Positions 34,751-42,915 of a DNA stretch of 64,000 nucleotides are shown here, one piece after another; position 1 is the first letter of the stretch; every line of letters begins with the position of its first letter. The notes beneath the pieces were generated by a model. The model made no database searches and was not told the DNA's origin. It saw only the letters and a list, made by a program, of their open reading frames with translations. Position numbers and translations under genes: made by a program. The stretch is from Paenibacillus mesophilus. Its GTDB lineage: Bacteria > Bacillota > Bacilli > Paenibacillales > NBRC-103111. The stretch is from NCBI RefSeq assembly GCF_005938385.1, contig NZ_VCRA01000003.1, positions 124,001-188,000 of the forward strand, written 5' to 3'.

Positions 34751-35470
34751 TTATTTCGGCACCTCGAGCTTGTACCCGACGCCCCATACGGTCGTAATCA
34801 TCGAGGCCGCTTCGGGCGATACTTTATTCAGCTTCTCGCGAAGCCGCTTCACATGCGTATCGACGGTGCGCAAATCGCCGAAAAACTCGTAGTTCCATAC
34901 ATCCTTGAGCAAATCTTCCCGCGAGAACACTTTATCCGGCGATGTGGCCAAATAATGCAGCAGCTCGTATTCCTTCGGAGTCAATGCCACTTCCTGTCCG
35001 CCCGCCGTCACGCGATGGGCGTCATGCTCGATGATGAGATGCGGGAAGACGATGTTGTTGCTCGCATGAATCGCATCCTTCGCCAAGTAAGCGGTAGCCG
35101 AAGAACGGCGAAGAATCGCTTTTACCCGGTAAATCACTTCCCGGGGGCTGAACGGCTTGACCACATAATCGTCCGCGCCGACCTCGAACCCTTGCACCCG
35201 GTTCGCTTCCTCGCCTTTGGCGGTAAGCATGATGATCGGCGTCGCCTTAACTTGCCGCAGTCTCGCGCATACTTCCGTTCCGTCGATGCCGGGCAGCATC
35301 ACGTCGAGCAATATCAGGTCGTAATCGCCCTCCAGCGCCTTCGTCAGCGCCGTCTCGCCGTCTTCCGCCTCGTCGATGACGTACCCTTCCTTCTCGAGAT
35401 ACATCCGCAGCAAGCGGCGAATCCGCTCTTCGTCGTCCACTACCAATATGCTCGCTTTCAAATCAACCAT
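34751..35470 (-). CDS. resD: Response regulator ResD
   Basis: OmpR-type regulator of 239 residues. The receiver domain has acidic residues VDDEE near 11-15, phospho-acceptor Asp56 in LILLDVMLP, and the Thr/Lys switch residues (MLTAKGE, VKPF). The C-terminal winged helix (residues 140-239) includes KVFSREDLLKDVW and RTVDTHVKRLREKL. AGAAGGAGGGTGAACAGTAC precedes ATG 35470. It is the fourth gene of resABCDE. Confidence 0.96.
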   Translation of the reverse strand: MVDLKASILVVDDEERIRRLLRMYLEKEGYVIDEAEDGETALTKALEGDYDLILLDVMLPGIDGTEVCARLRQVKATPIIMLTAKGEEANRVQGFEVGADDYVVKPFSPREVIYRVKAILRRSSATAYLAKDAIHASNNIVFPHLIIEHDAHRVTAGGQEVALTPKEYELLHYLATSPDKVFSREDLLKDVWNYEFFGDLRTVDTHVKRLREKLNKVSPEAASMITTVWGVGYKLEVPK

Positions 35471-35495
35471 GTACTGTTCACCCTCCTTCTAAATG

Positions 35496-36755
35496 CTACA
35501 CGCCTGCATACGAGTGAAGCCCTGCGATGATCAGATTGACGCCGACATTCGTAAACATGACGACGACGAAGCCGATAACCGCCATCCATGCCGATTTGCG
35601 GCCCTGCCATCCGCGGGAAAGTCTAAAGTGCAGGTATGCCGTATAATAGAGCCATGTTATGAGCGCCCACACTTCCTTCGGATCCCAGCCCCAGAACCGT
35701 CCCCACGCTTCATGAGCCCATATCATCGCGAAGATGAGCGCCCCGAGCGTAAACAGCGGAAATCCGATCGCGATCGCCCTATAGCTGATTTCGTCCAAAT
35801 CCTCAGGGTCCATGCCGCTTGTAGCCGGCTGAATGGCGGCTCCGATCTGCTTGCGCAAGATGAGCCTAAGCAATACGTACAAAATAAGACCCGCGATAAG
35901 CGACCAGATGAACGTGTTCAGCTTCCGACCGGCATTGATGCCGTTCATCCACGAAGGAGCCGCGAACAAAGGCTCGTTCATGCCGAGAAACGGCTGCATC
36001 GTTTCGGCTTTGCTGTTGAACGGCTTCACGATCGGAGGCAATACGTAGTCTACCGTGCTCGTCTCCACATATTCTTGGCCGTTCTGATCGATTTTGGTCA
36101 CTTCGCTGACAAACCTGGCCTCATACCCGATTCCTTTGAATACAAATACGGTTATGACGAACGCAACGGTCGTGAGCACGACGAAAATGACGACCTCGAC
36201 CCCGCGCCGTTCGCGGCGGTCCGCTTTCGACGTCCCTTTAAAATTGACGACGCGCAGCAAGTACATCAGCCCCGCCGCAAACCCGACTGCAAAAAACGCT
36301 TCGGCGAAGGCGGCCGTCGTTACGTGAATTTTCAGCCAATAGCTTTGCAATGCCGGGATAAGCGGTTGAATATCCGGCGGAAATACTAGCGCATAAGCCA
36401 AAATAATGACGCACACCGGCATCGCGAACATGCCGAGCACCGTAATCCGGTAAATCGAATAGACGATAACGAAAGCTAGCGCGATCATCATCGAGAGGAA
36501 CGTCAGAAACTCGAACATATTGCTGACCGGTATATGGCCTGCCGTGTACCAGCGCGTAAAGAAATATCCGAGCTGGGAGGCGAAGCCGATCAGTGTAAGC
36601 ACAAGCCCGAACTTCCCCCATCGTTTCACATGGTTCTCCGGATCACGGGAGCTCCACTTCTTCCCCGTTACGGCAATGCCGTACACAACGAACGACAGCG
36701 TATACAAAATAAAAGCAATCAATAGAAATGTTCCGCTTAGCGATTCCGTATTCAA
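35496..36755 (-). CDS. resC: Cytochrome c biogenesis protein ResC (CcsA/CcsB-type)
   Basis: Integral membrane haem-handling protein of system II cytochrome c maturation. It is 419 residues with about eight helices. The haem-binding WWD-type signature appears as IWAHEAWGRFWGWDPKEVWA, with flanking His residues. The start ATG overlaps the resB stop by four bases. It acts with ResB to deliver and attach haem outside the membrane. Confidence 0.94.
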   Translation of the reverse strand: MNTESLSGTFLLIAFILYTLSFVVYGIAVTGKKWSSRDPENHVKRWGKFGLVLTLIGFASQLGYFFTRWYTAGHIPVSNMFEFLTFLSMMIALAFVIVYSIYRITVLGMFAMPVCVIILAYALVFPPDIQPLIPALQSYWLKIHVTTAAFAEAFFAVGFAAGLMYLLRVVNFKGTSKADRRERRGVEVVIFVVLTTVAFVITVFVFKGIGYEARFVSEVTKIDQNGQEYVETSTVDYVLPPIVKPFNSKAETMQPFLGMNEPLFAAPSWMNGINAGRKLNTFIWSLIAGLILYVLLRLILRKQIGAAIQPATSGMDPEDLDEISYRAIAIGFPLFTLGALIFAMIWAHEAWGRFWGWDPKEVWALITWLYYTAYLHFRLSRGWQGRKSAWMAVIGFVVVMFTNVGVNLIIAGLHSYAGV

Positions 36756-38434
36756 GATTTGTTCACCTCGTTGGCCAACTGCTTCGGAGCGACTTCAATA
36801 CCCATCTTGTTCAGCATCCCCGCTACTTCGTTTCGCAGCCCGTACCAGTTTTTATTCGTATGTGCGCCGAGCGACAGCTTGTTTCCTTCGTCAAACCGGA
36901 TCCAGATGCGCCGATGCTGCCAGTACAAGCCCATGACGACACCGACAAAGAACAGTCCCCCTCCCGCAAAAATGTAAGGCAGCGCCGTATCTCTGCGAAT
37001 GTTCAAATAGCTCGTGTAGTTGGCGATCTCGACATCGGCCATCGAATTGACCGAGATGTCCCACACGCTCCCGAACGCGCCGTTGATTTTGTCCTGGCTG
37101 TACTTCTCTTTGTCGATCTCACGCGGAAAGTACAAGTAGGCTTGTCCCTCCGCCGGCATCCCCGGTCCGGTAATCGTAAAGACGAACGCAGGCGCATTCG
37201 GCTCGTTGGATACTGTAACCGGCACCCCTTTATCGTTGATCGAGAAATCGGGGAAATAATCTTTCAGCTGCAGCTTGTACGGACCGGCCTCGTACGAATC
37301 GACCGGGTTTTTCATCTTTAAAGTAAACGGGCCGTACGATTGACCGGTTTGCTTGTTTTTGAGCAGCGGCTTGACGGACAGCAGTCTGGGCGTCTGCGAA
37401 TAGTCGAACTGGAAGGCGAGCAGCCCTTTGTAGTTCAGAGGATGATTAACGGTAATGCTCTGCCGGGAAAGCTCGCGAAGCTTCGGCTCGCCCCCCGTGC
37501 CGTCGCAGTCAGCCGTGCACTCGTACAAAACCGCTTTCGTCTCGTACAGCTTCGCGACCGTCTGCCCTTTGTCCCGAAACTTCTCGGTCATTTCGTCTTC
37601 CGTGTAAAACTCTACATTAAACTGCTCGTTTTTCAAATAATAATGAGTTTCCGGAATTTTCGTCGGTTCCCCCTCGAGAAACCCGACATACTCGTCCAGC
37701 TGCCAGCCCGGAAGTCCCCTCATCAGCACCGCCAGCAAAAAGATGATCAGACCGATATGATTGACATACGGTCCCCACCTGCTGAAACGGTGCTTCTCCG
37801 CAAGCAAGGCGGAACCGTCCGTGTGAACCTTATATCCTCTCTTGCGAAGCTTGGCGGCCGCCTCCTCCACCCATGCTTCGGGGTGAACAGGCTTGGAGTC
37901 GGCCGACACGATCGTATCGGTATATACGATCCTCTGTCGTAAAATAAAGTTCAAATGTTTGCGTATTTGCTGCTTGCTGAGAGCCCGATAAAGCGGCAGC
38001 ACCCGGTCCAGACTGCAGATGACGAGCGAAGTTCCGATACAGACGAGCAGTCCGATAAACCACCAGGACCCGTAAGTGTCGGACAACCCGAGCTTGTAGT
38101 ACAGATCGCCGGTCCAACCGTAGGTGTCTTTGTAATATTTGGCCGGATCGATGTTGAGAAACGTATTTTCCTGCGGGTAAATCGAACCCAATATGGAGCC
38201 GAGGAGCGTGGCCAATATGAGATAAATCGCCACTTTGACCGATGAGAAAAAATTCCATACCCGATCGAGCACGGACGGGTTCGCCTTCTGGGAACGCCGG
38301 GCTACGCCGTCGTAACGCATCTCGAGAGGGGTATCGTCGCCCGGCTCGTCATAAAGCGGTTTCCCGCACGACTCGCACAATACGGTTCCCGCATGATTTT
38401 GGTGCCCGCATTCGCATTTCGTGTTCACAATCAC
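36752..38434 (-). CDS. resB: Cytochrome c biogenesis protein ResB
   Basis: System II partner of ResC, 560 residues. The N-terminus carries a small zinc-ribbon-like module C-x-C-G-H...C-x2-C-G (CECGHQNHAGTVLCESCGKP). Then come membrane helices near residues 70-95 and 125-150, one near 235, a large extracytoplasmic domain, and a last helix near 490-510. GTG 38434 after AAGGAG is the likely start; a second in-frame GTG follows two codons later. Confidence 0.93.
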   Translation of the reverse strand: MIVNTKCECGHQNHAGTVLCESCGKPLYDEPGDDTPLEMRYDGVARRSQKANPSVLDRVWNFFSSVKVAIYLILATLLGSILGSIYPQENTFLNIDPAKYYKDTYGWTGDLYYKLGLSDTYGSWWFIGLLVCIGTSLVICSLDRVLPLYRALSKQQIRKHLNFILRQRIVYTDTIVSADSKPVHPEAWVEEAAAKLRKRGYKVHTDGSALLAEKHRFSRWGPYVNHIGLIIFLLAVLMRGLPGWQLDEYVGFLEGEPTKIPETHYYLKNEQFNVEFYTEDEMTEKFRDKGQTVAKLYETKAVLYECTADCDGTGGEPKLRELSRQSITVNHPLNYKGLLAFQFDYSQTPRLLSVKPLLKNKQTGQSYGPFTLKMKNPVDSYEAGPYKLQLKDYFPDFSINDKGVPVTVSNEPNAPAFVFTITGPGMPAEGQAYLYFPREIDKEKYSQDKINGAFGSVWDISVNSMADVEIANYTSYLNIRRDTALPYIFAGGGLFFVGVVMGLYWQHRRIWIRFDEGNKLSLGAHTNKNWYGLRNEVAGMLNKMGIEVAPKQLANEVNKS

Positions 38435-38450
38435 GGGGTGAATCGCTCCT

Positions 38451-38975
38451 TTACAGTTTCAGCATCGAACGGACCGTCTGCTCGATGTAGTCGTCGTCCA
38501 TTTCCAGCACCGCGATTTTGACGATTTTACCGGCCGGATCGATGAAAAAGGTAGTCGGGTAATACCGGACCGCGTACCGGTCCCGCATTCTCAGCTCCTT
38601 GTCGAACAGCACGGGAAACGTGACGCCGGTTTGCTTGACATAGCTTTGTACGGTCACCTTGCTTTCGTCCAGATTAAGACCGAGCACGACAAGCCCCTTA
38701 TCCTTCCACTTCTCGTACTGCCGCTGGATCGCCGGCATTTCACGGATGCACGGCTCGCACCAGGAACCCCAGAAATTAACAATAACAGGCTTGCCCCGGT
38801 AATCGGACAGCTCTACCTTGTTGCCGTCCAGCCCTATTAACGAAAAATCAGGAGCAGTGCTCCCTTCCCTCGGAATGTCTTCCTTGGCGAACAGGCTGCT
38901 CCCTATCGTATAGGCTCCGATCAGCAAAACCGCGGTCAAAATGATGCTTTGAATCCATTTCCTGTTCTCGCGCAA
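38451..38975 (-). CDS. resA: Thiol-disulfide oxidoreductase ResA
   Basis: Membrane-anchored thioredoxin-like protein that reduces apocytochrome c before haem attachment. It is 174 residues: TM anchor near 8-28, then a thioredoxin fold with active site WCEPC (Cys73, Cys76). The Glu between the cysteines is typical of ResA. The TTG start at 38975 follows AGGTGAT. First gene of resABCDE, 75 bases downstream of rluB. Confidence 0.95.
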   Translation of the reverse strand: MRENRKWIQSIILTAVLLIGAYTIGSSLFAKEDIPREGSTAPDFSLIGLDGNKVELSDYRGKPVIVNFWGSWCEPCIREMPAIQRQYEKWKDKGLVVLGLNLDESKVTVQSYVKQTGVTFPVLFDKELRMRDRYAVRYYPTTFFIDPAGKIVKIAVLEMDDDYIEQTVRSMLKL

Positions 38976-39050
38976 CTCGGATCACCTACATTTCGTATTT
39001 ATGAATGCGGCTACACCCATTATAGCGAAATAGATCACTAAAATACGGCG

Positions 39051-39800
39051 TCATTCCGTACTTTTTTGAACATTATGTGACTGTAGCGCGCTCTGCCGCA
39101 GCTCCTCGATTTCGGATTTGGTCAACGCCCGATGTTTGCCTCTCTGCAGCCCGGCAAGCAGCAGCGTGCCGAACTGGATGCGCTTCAGCTTGATGACGGG
39201 AAACGAAATCGCTTCGAACATCCGGCGCACCTGACGGTTGCGGCCTTCATGGATCGTGATGGACACAATCGTCTCGTTCTTGTCCGGATTAATATCCACG
39301 TACTCGACTTCGGCAGGCGCGGTCATTCCGTCCTCGAGCTTGATGCCCGTGCGCAGCTTGTCCAGCAAATCGCCGTGCGGCACCCCTTTCACAGTAGCGT
39401 GGTACGTCTTCGGCACATGATGTCTCGGATGGGTGAGCAGATTCGCGAGCTCTCCGTCGTTCGTCAGAAGGAGAAGCCCTTCGCTGTCATAATCGAGACG
39501 CCCGACCGGGTATACCCGTTCTTTCACGTCCTTGAAATAGTCGCTTACGACGTTGCGGCCCTCCGGGTCGGACGTGCTGGTGATGACGCCCTTAGGCTTG
39601 TTGAACAACAAATACTGCATGCGCTGACGGTTGATCGGCCGCCCGTCCACTTTTATCGCATCGACGGCGGGGTCGACCTTGACCCCCAGCGTCGTGACCG
39701 TCTTGTCGTTTACTTGGACCCTGCCCGCTTCGATATATTCCTCGCATTTGCGGCGGGACGCTACGCCCGCTTGAGCCAAAACTTTTTGCAATCGTTCCAT
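39051..39800 (-). CDS. rluB: 23S rRNA pseudouridine synthase RluB-type
   Basis: A 249-residue enzyme that isomerises uridine in 23S rRNA. An S4 RNA-binding domain fills residues 1-60 (RLQKVLAQAGVASRRKCEEYI). The catalytic domain follows with GRLDYDSEGLLLLTNDG containing the catalytic Asp. The order rluB-resA matches B. subtilis. Confidence 0.93.
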   Translation of the reverse strand: MERLQKVLAQAGVASRRKCEEYIEAGRVQVNDKTVTTLGVKVDPAVDAIKVDGRPINRQRMQYLLFNKPKGVITSTSDPEGRNVVSDYFKDVKERVYPVGRLDYDSEGLLLLTNDGELANLLTHPRHHVPKTYHATVKGVPHGDLLDKLRTGIKLEDGMTAPAEVEYVDINPDKNETIVSITIHEGRNRQVRRMFEAISFPVIKLKRIQFGTLLLAGLQRGKHRALTKSEIEELRQSALQSHNVQKSTE

Positions 39801-39818
39801 GGAATGGTCACCTCAACC

Positions 39819-40160
39819 CTAATGATAACCATCCTTTGGAGAAATCACAAGTTCGGACCATGGAAAGTGTTTCCCGGGGCAATTTGCGCTGTGGGAGATC
39901 AGATCGGCCGGGTCGATGCCGAACGTTTCCGATATGCGCAGAACGAGCTTCTGCAGTACGAAAAACTGTTCTTCCTTGAAGCCGGACAACGTTTCTTCCG
40001 GCCGCGAAAAGTCTCCCTCCACGCAAATATGGATTCTTGCCGGGTCTGTCGATTCGGATGCCGGGATGATCGTACCGCTGCGCGTAATGTAGAAATCGTA
40101 TCCTTTTCCGTTGATCGACGTGCAGACGGATTGATGAATCGTAATGCCGGTCGGCCGCAT
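39819..40160 (-). CDS. Peptidoglycan-recognition (Amidase_2)-like protein
   Basis: A 113-residue protein resembling a compact N-acetylmuramoyl-L-alanine amidase domain. Visible landmarks are ITIHQS (first zinc His), the strand IHICVEGDF, and SHSANCPGKHFPW, which would supply the second His and the Cys ligand. No signal peptide is seen, so it may act inside the cell or only bind muropeptides. It starts at ATG 40160 and lies 18 bases upstream of rluB, in the place of ypuI in B. subtilis. Confidence 0.6.
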   Translation of the reverse strand: MRPTGITIHQSVCTSINGKGYDFYITRSGTIIPASESTDPARIHICVEGDFSRPEETLSGFKEEQFFVLQKLVLRISETFGIDPADLISHSANCPGKHFPWSELVISPKDGYH

Positions 40161-40303
40161 CCGCGCTTCACCTCGCCTCTCTAGGGTGCTCCATTATATG
40201 TAGGCACGCATCCGGAGGTGCGTCCGCCTCCGAGCGGAATTAAGGGCCGACCGCTTCCGCGATCGACCCCGGTTTCCTTCCTATTCAATTGATAGCTGGC
40301 CGT

Positions 40304-40846
40304 TCAACCTGCCGTTGTGAATACGATCAGGCAAATCGCTACCGCAGCTACGAAACCGACGAGATCGGAGAACAGCCCCACCTTCAGTGCATATCTTCCT
40401 TTGCGGATACCAACGGCTCCGAAATAGACGGTCAGCACATAGAGGGTCGTATCCGTGCTTCCTTGAATGGTGGAGGCGATGCGTCCGATCATCGAATCGG
40501 GCCCATACTGTCCGATCAGGTCTGCCGTATAAGCCAAAGAGCCGGAACCGGTAATCGGTCGGAGGATGGCTAACGGTAGCACTTCCCCCGGCACTCCGAC
40601 GAGCACAAGCGCCGGCTTCAGCCAGCCGATCAGCAGATCCATGGCGCCCGAAGCGCGAAATACCCCGATCGCCACCATCATGCCGACGAGATGGGGAATG
40701 ATTTTCACGGCCGTATCGAACCCGTCCTTGGCCCCCTCGACGAACGATTCGTATACGGGCACTTTCTTGTATACCGCAAATAGCGGAATGAGCACGATCA
40801 ATACGGGAATCGCCCAGGCGGACATCACGGAGACGAGCGAGTACAA
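40304..40846 (-). CDS. spmB: Spore maturation protein B
   Basis: A 180-residue polytopic membrane protein of the nucleoside-recognition (Gate) family. With SpmA it is needed for spore core dehydration in B. subtilis. Contains VKIIPHLVGMMVAIGVFRASGA and the repeat-typical GSGSLAYTADLIGQYGPDS. It starts six bases after the spmA stop; third gene of dacB-spmA-spmB. Confidence 0.95.
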   Translation of the reverse strand: MYSLVSVMSAWAIPVLIVLIPLFAVYKKVPVYESFVEGAKDGFDTAVKIIPHLVGMMVAIGVFRASGAMDLLIGWLKPALVLVGVPGEVLPLAILRPITGSGSLAYTADLIGQYGPDSMIGRIASTIQGSTDTTLYVLTVYFGAVGIRKGRYALKVGLFSDLVGFVAAVAICLIVFTTAG

Positions 40847-40852
40847 GCGCGA

Positions 40853-41452
40853 TCATCCTTTCGGCACGGTTTTGGCAAGCAGCCGCCTTCGGCACCAGCG
40901 GTCGGCCAATATGGCGGCTAATGTTGCGACGGCGGTAGCAATAAGCGTCGTTCCGACGATTTCAGCCGGATTCGCGGAATTGTAATTCATTCGGATTGCG
41001 ATGAGCGTAGTCGGAATCAGCGTGATGCTCGCGGTGTTCAACGCCAGAAGCGTACACATCGCGGGACTCGCCGTCTCTTTGTCCGGATTCAGCGTCTGCA
41101 GCTCCTGCATCGCCTTGATTCCCATCGGAGTGGCGGCATTGCCCAGGCCGAGCAGGTTGGCGCTCATATTGGACATGATGTACCCGACGGCAGGATGATC
41201 CTTCGGAATATCGGGAAACAGCAGCCGGACGATCGGGCGAAGCAGTTTCGCCAAAATGCCTAGCAGCCCGGAATCCTCGGCAATCCGCATCATGCCGAGC
41301 CAGAAAACGAGTATGCTGATCAACCCGAGGCTGATCGTAACCCCGCTCTTCGCCCCGTCGAATACCGCCTTCGTCACTTCCTCTATGTTGCCCTGCGCTG
41401 CCGCAACGGCAAATCCGGCTGCGATGAAAAAAAACCATATCCAGTTAACGAT
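40853..41452 (-). CDS. spmA: Spore maturation protein A (apparent ATC start)
   Basis: Membrane partner of SpmB. The frame from 41452 encodes IVNWIWFFFIAAGFAVAAAQG and continues into the core (VISLGL..., NMSANLLGLGNAATPMGIKAM), giving 199 residues. That agrees with B. subtilis SpmA, whose N-terminus I recall as MVN-x-IW. No ATG, GTG or TTG exists in frame between an upstream TGA (41471-41469 region) and the GTG at 41377, which would remove the first helix. The ATC at 41452-41450 lies six bases after GGGGGGG, a perfect start position. Either a rare ATC start or a base error. Confidence 0.85.
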   Translation of the reverse strand: MVNWIWFFFIAAGFAVAAAQGNIEEVTKAVFDGAKSGVTISLGLISILVFWLGMMRIAEDSGLLGILAKLLRPIVRLLFPDIPKDHPAVGYIMSNMSANLLGLGNAATPMGIKAMQELQTLNPDKETASPAMCTLLALNTASITLIPTTLIAIRMNYNSANPAEIVGTTLIATAVATLAAILADRWCRRRLLAKTVPKG

Positions 41453-41479
41453 GACGTTCCCCCCCTTTCGTCAACCGAT

Positions 41480-42658
41480 CTATTCCTGCAGGACGAACAG
41501 CCGCCGTACAACCTCCTGTAGCTGCAGCCGCCACAGCAAGAAGCCCGATTCCTCGTACCGCACGCTTTCCTGGAACTCGAAGGTCGCCTGCTCCTTGGCC
41601 GTCAGCCGCGGACTATTCTCGTCATAGAGCGGAACGGAGCCGATCTTCGTCCCATTAAGCGAGAAAGTGAGCGTTCCCCGTTCTCCGAGCCGGTAGGCGG
41701 AAGAGTTCGGATCGAGAAGCGCCGCTTCCTTGCGAACGGTGCTGCGCTCCTCCTCAAGCAGCGGATAGGAGAACGTTTGCCCGACGACAATAGGCATATT
41801 TTCAATCCGGTCGCCCTTCTTGACTACCTGCTCCAATGGATAATATCGGAAGCCATGATCGAGCAGCTTGCGGTGATCGAGCCAATCGTCGGGATCGTTC
41901 AGCGTAACGACCGCCAGCTGCTGGCCGTTTCTCGTAGCCGAGGAGACGAGGCAGCGCTTGGCGAGCTTCGTATAGCCGGTTTTGACGCCGTCCGCCCCTT
42001 CGTAAATCGAGAGCATCTTGTTTTTGTTCGACCATTTGTAATCCCAATCCTCATTCGGATTCGGCGCGGACTTCGTTTTCGTTTTCACTATATCGCGAAA
42101 GACCGGGTTCCTCATCGCGTAAGCGGTCAACTTGGCCATGTCGTTCGCCGTGGAAAGGTGGCCTTCCTCATCAAGTCCGCTCGGATTTTTGAAGCGCGAG
42201 CGAGTCATGCCGATCATTTCCGCCTTCTCGTTCATTAAATGGACGAAGCCTTCGAGCGAGCCGCCCACATGCTCCGCAATCGCTGTCGCCGCATCGTTGC
42301 CCGATCGCAGCATCAGCCCATACAGCATATTCTCGAGGCTCATCTCCTCACCGGCTTTCAAATAGATCGAGGAGCCTTCCTTCCCGGCCGCATTGCCGCT
42401 TACTTTGACCGGATCGGAAAGCGTTCCGTGCTCGATAGCCGTAATTGCGGTCATAATTTTCGTCAAGCTTGCGATCCTCATTTGCTTGTCCCCGTTTTTG
42501 GAAACAAGCAGCCGACCGGAGGCGACGTCGACCAGCGCCGCGCTTTCCGCATTCGTTTGTACGCCGGGCGGCGCCGCGACGGCAACCCACGGCCATACCA
42601 GCATTAGTATAAGCGACGTTCCGACGATCCGCAGCGCAATATTGCCATACCCGTTCAT
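41480..42658 (-). CDS. dacB: D-alanyl-D-alanine carboxypeptidase (sporulation PBP5*, DacB-type)
   Basis: Penicillin-binding protein that trims peptide side chains of spore cortex peptidoglycan. It is 392 residues from ATG 42658 (after GGGGTGAG). Signal peptide residues 1-30. Catalytic S64-x-x-K67 (SLTK), SGN at 119-121 and KTG at 226-228; a C-terminal PBP5-type domain follows. It leads the dacB-spmA-spmB operon behind a sigma-E promoter, the arrangement known in B. subtilis. Confidence 0.95.
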   Translation of the reverse strand: MNGYGNIALRIVGTSLILMLVWPWVAVAAPPGVQTNAESAALVDVASGRLLVSKNGDKQMRIASLTKIMTAITAIEHGTLSDPVKVSGNAAGKEGSSIYLKAGEEMSLENMLYGLMLRSGNDAATAIAEHVGGSLEGFVHLMNEKAEMIGMTRSRFKNPSGLDEEGHLSTANDMAKLTAYAMRNPVFRDIVKTKTKSAPNPNEDWDYKWSNKNKMLSIYEGADGVKTGYTKLAKRCLVSSATRNGQQLAVVTLNDPDDWLDHRKLLDHGFRYYPLEQVVKKGDRIENMPIVVGQTFSYPLLEEERSTVRKEAALLDPNSSAYRLGERGTLTFSLNGTKIGSVPLYDENSPRLTAKEQATFEFQESVRYEESGFLLWRLQLQEVVRRLFVLQE

Positions 42659-42705
42659 GGTTCGCTTCTCACCCCGATCTTTGGCGCAGGACGCCGATTG
42701 GTACA

Positions 42706-42735
42706 AGTATATGCTTATCCGATATCGATATATGA
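42706..42735 (-). promoter_or_regulatory. Sigma-E promoter of dacB-spmAB
   Basis: On the minus strand TCATATA is followed after 15 bases by CATATACT, matching the sigma-E consensus. It is 48 bases upstream of the dacB ATG and resembles the spoIVA promoter at 10412-10440. Confidence 0.7.
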
Positions 42736-42846
42736 CCCTCCGTGCAGGTTCTTCGAGCGCCTCCGATTCGGACGGGCCTTGAATGGCTTGGTCTCGCCTT
42801 CCCCTTCCCATGGCGAAAAAATAGTACTTTCGGTTCCTTGTCCTTA

Positions 42847-42876
42847 TTGACTTTCCGGGGCAAACATGAATAAATA
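42847..42876 (+). promoter_or_regulatory. Promoter of the murA-like gene
   Basis: TTGACT (42847-42852), 18 bases, TAAATA (42871-42876). Transcription would start near 42883. Confidence 0.45.
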
Positions 42877-42915
42877 GTAAAGGTGACGACTTTACCGGAA
42901 AGTGGGAAACTCAAG

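Noticed and set aside
40245-40268. G-U rich hairpin after spmB
   Set aside because: A 10-bp stem needs several G-U pairs and is followed by CTTAATT only; too weak to call a terminator.
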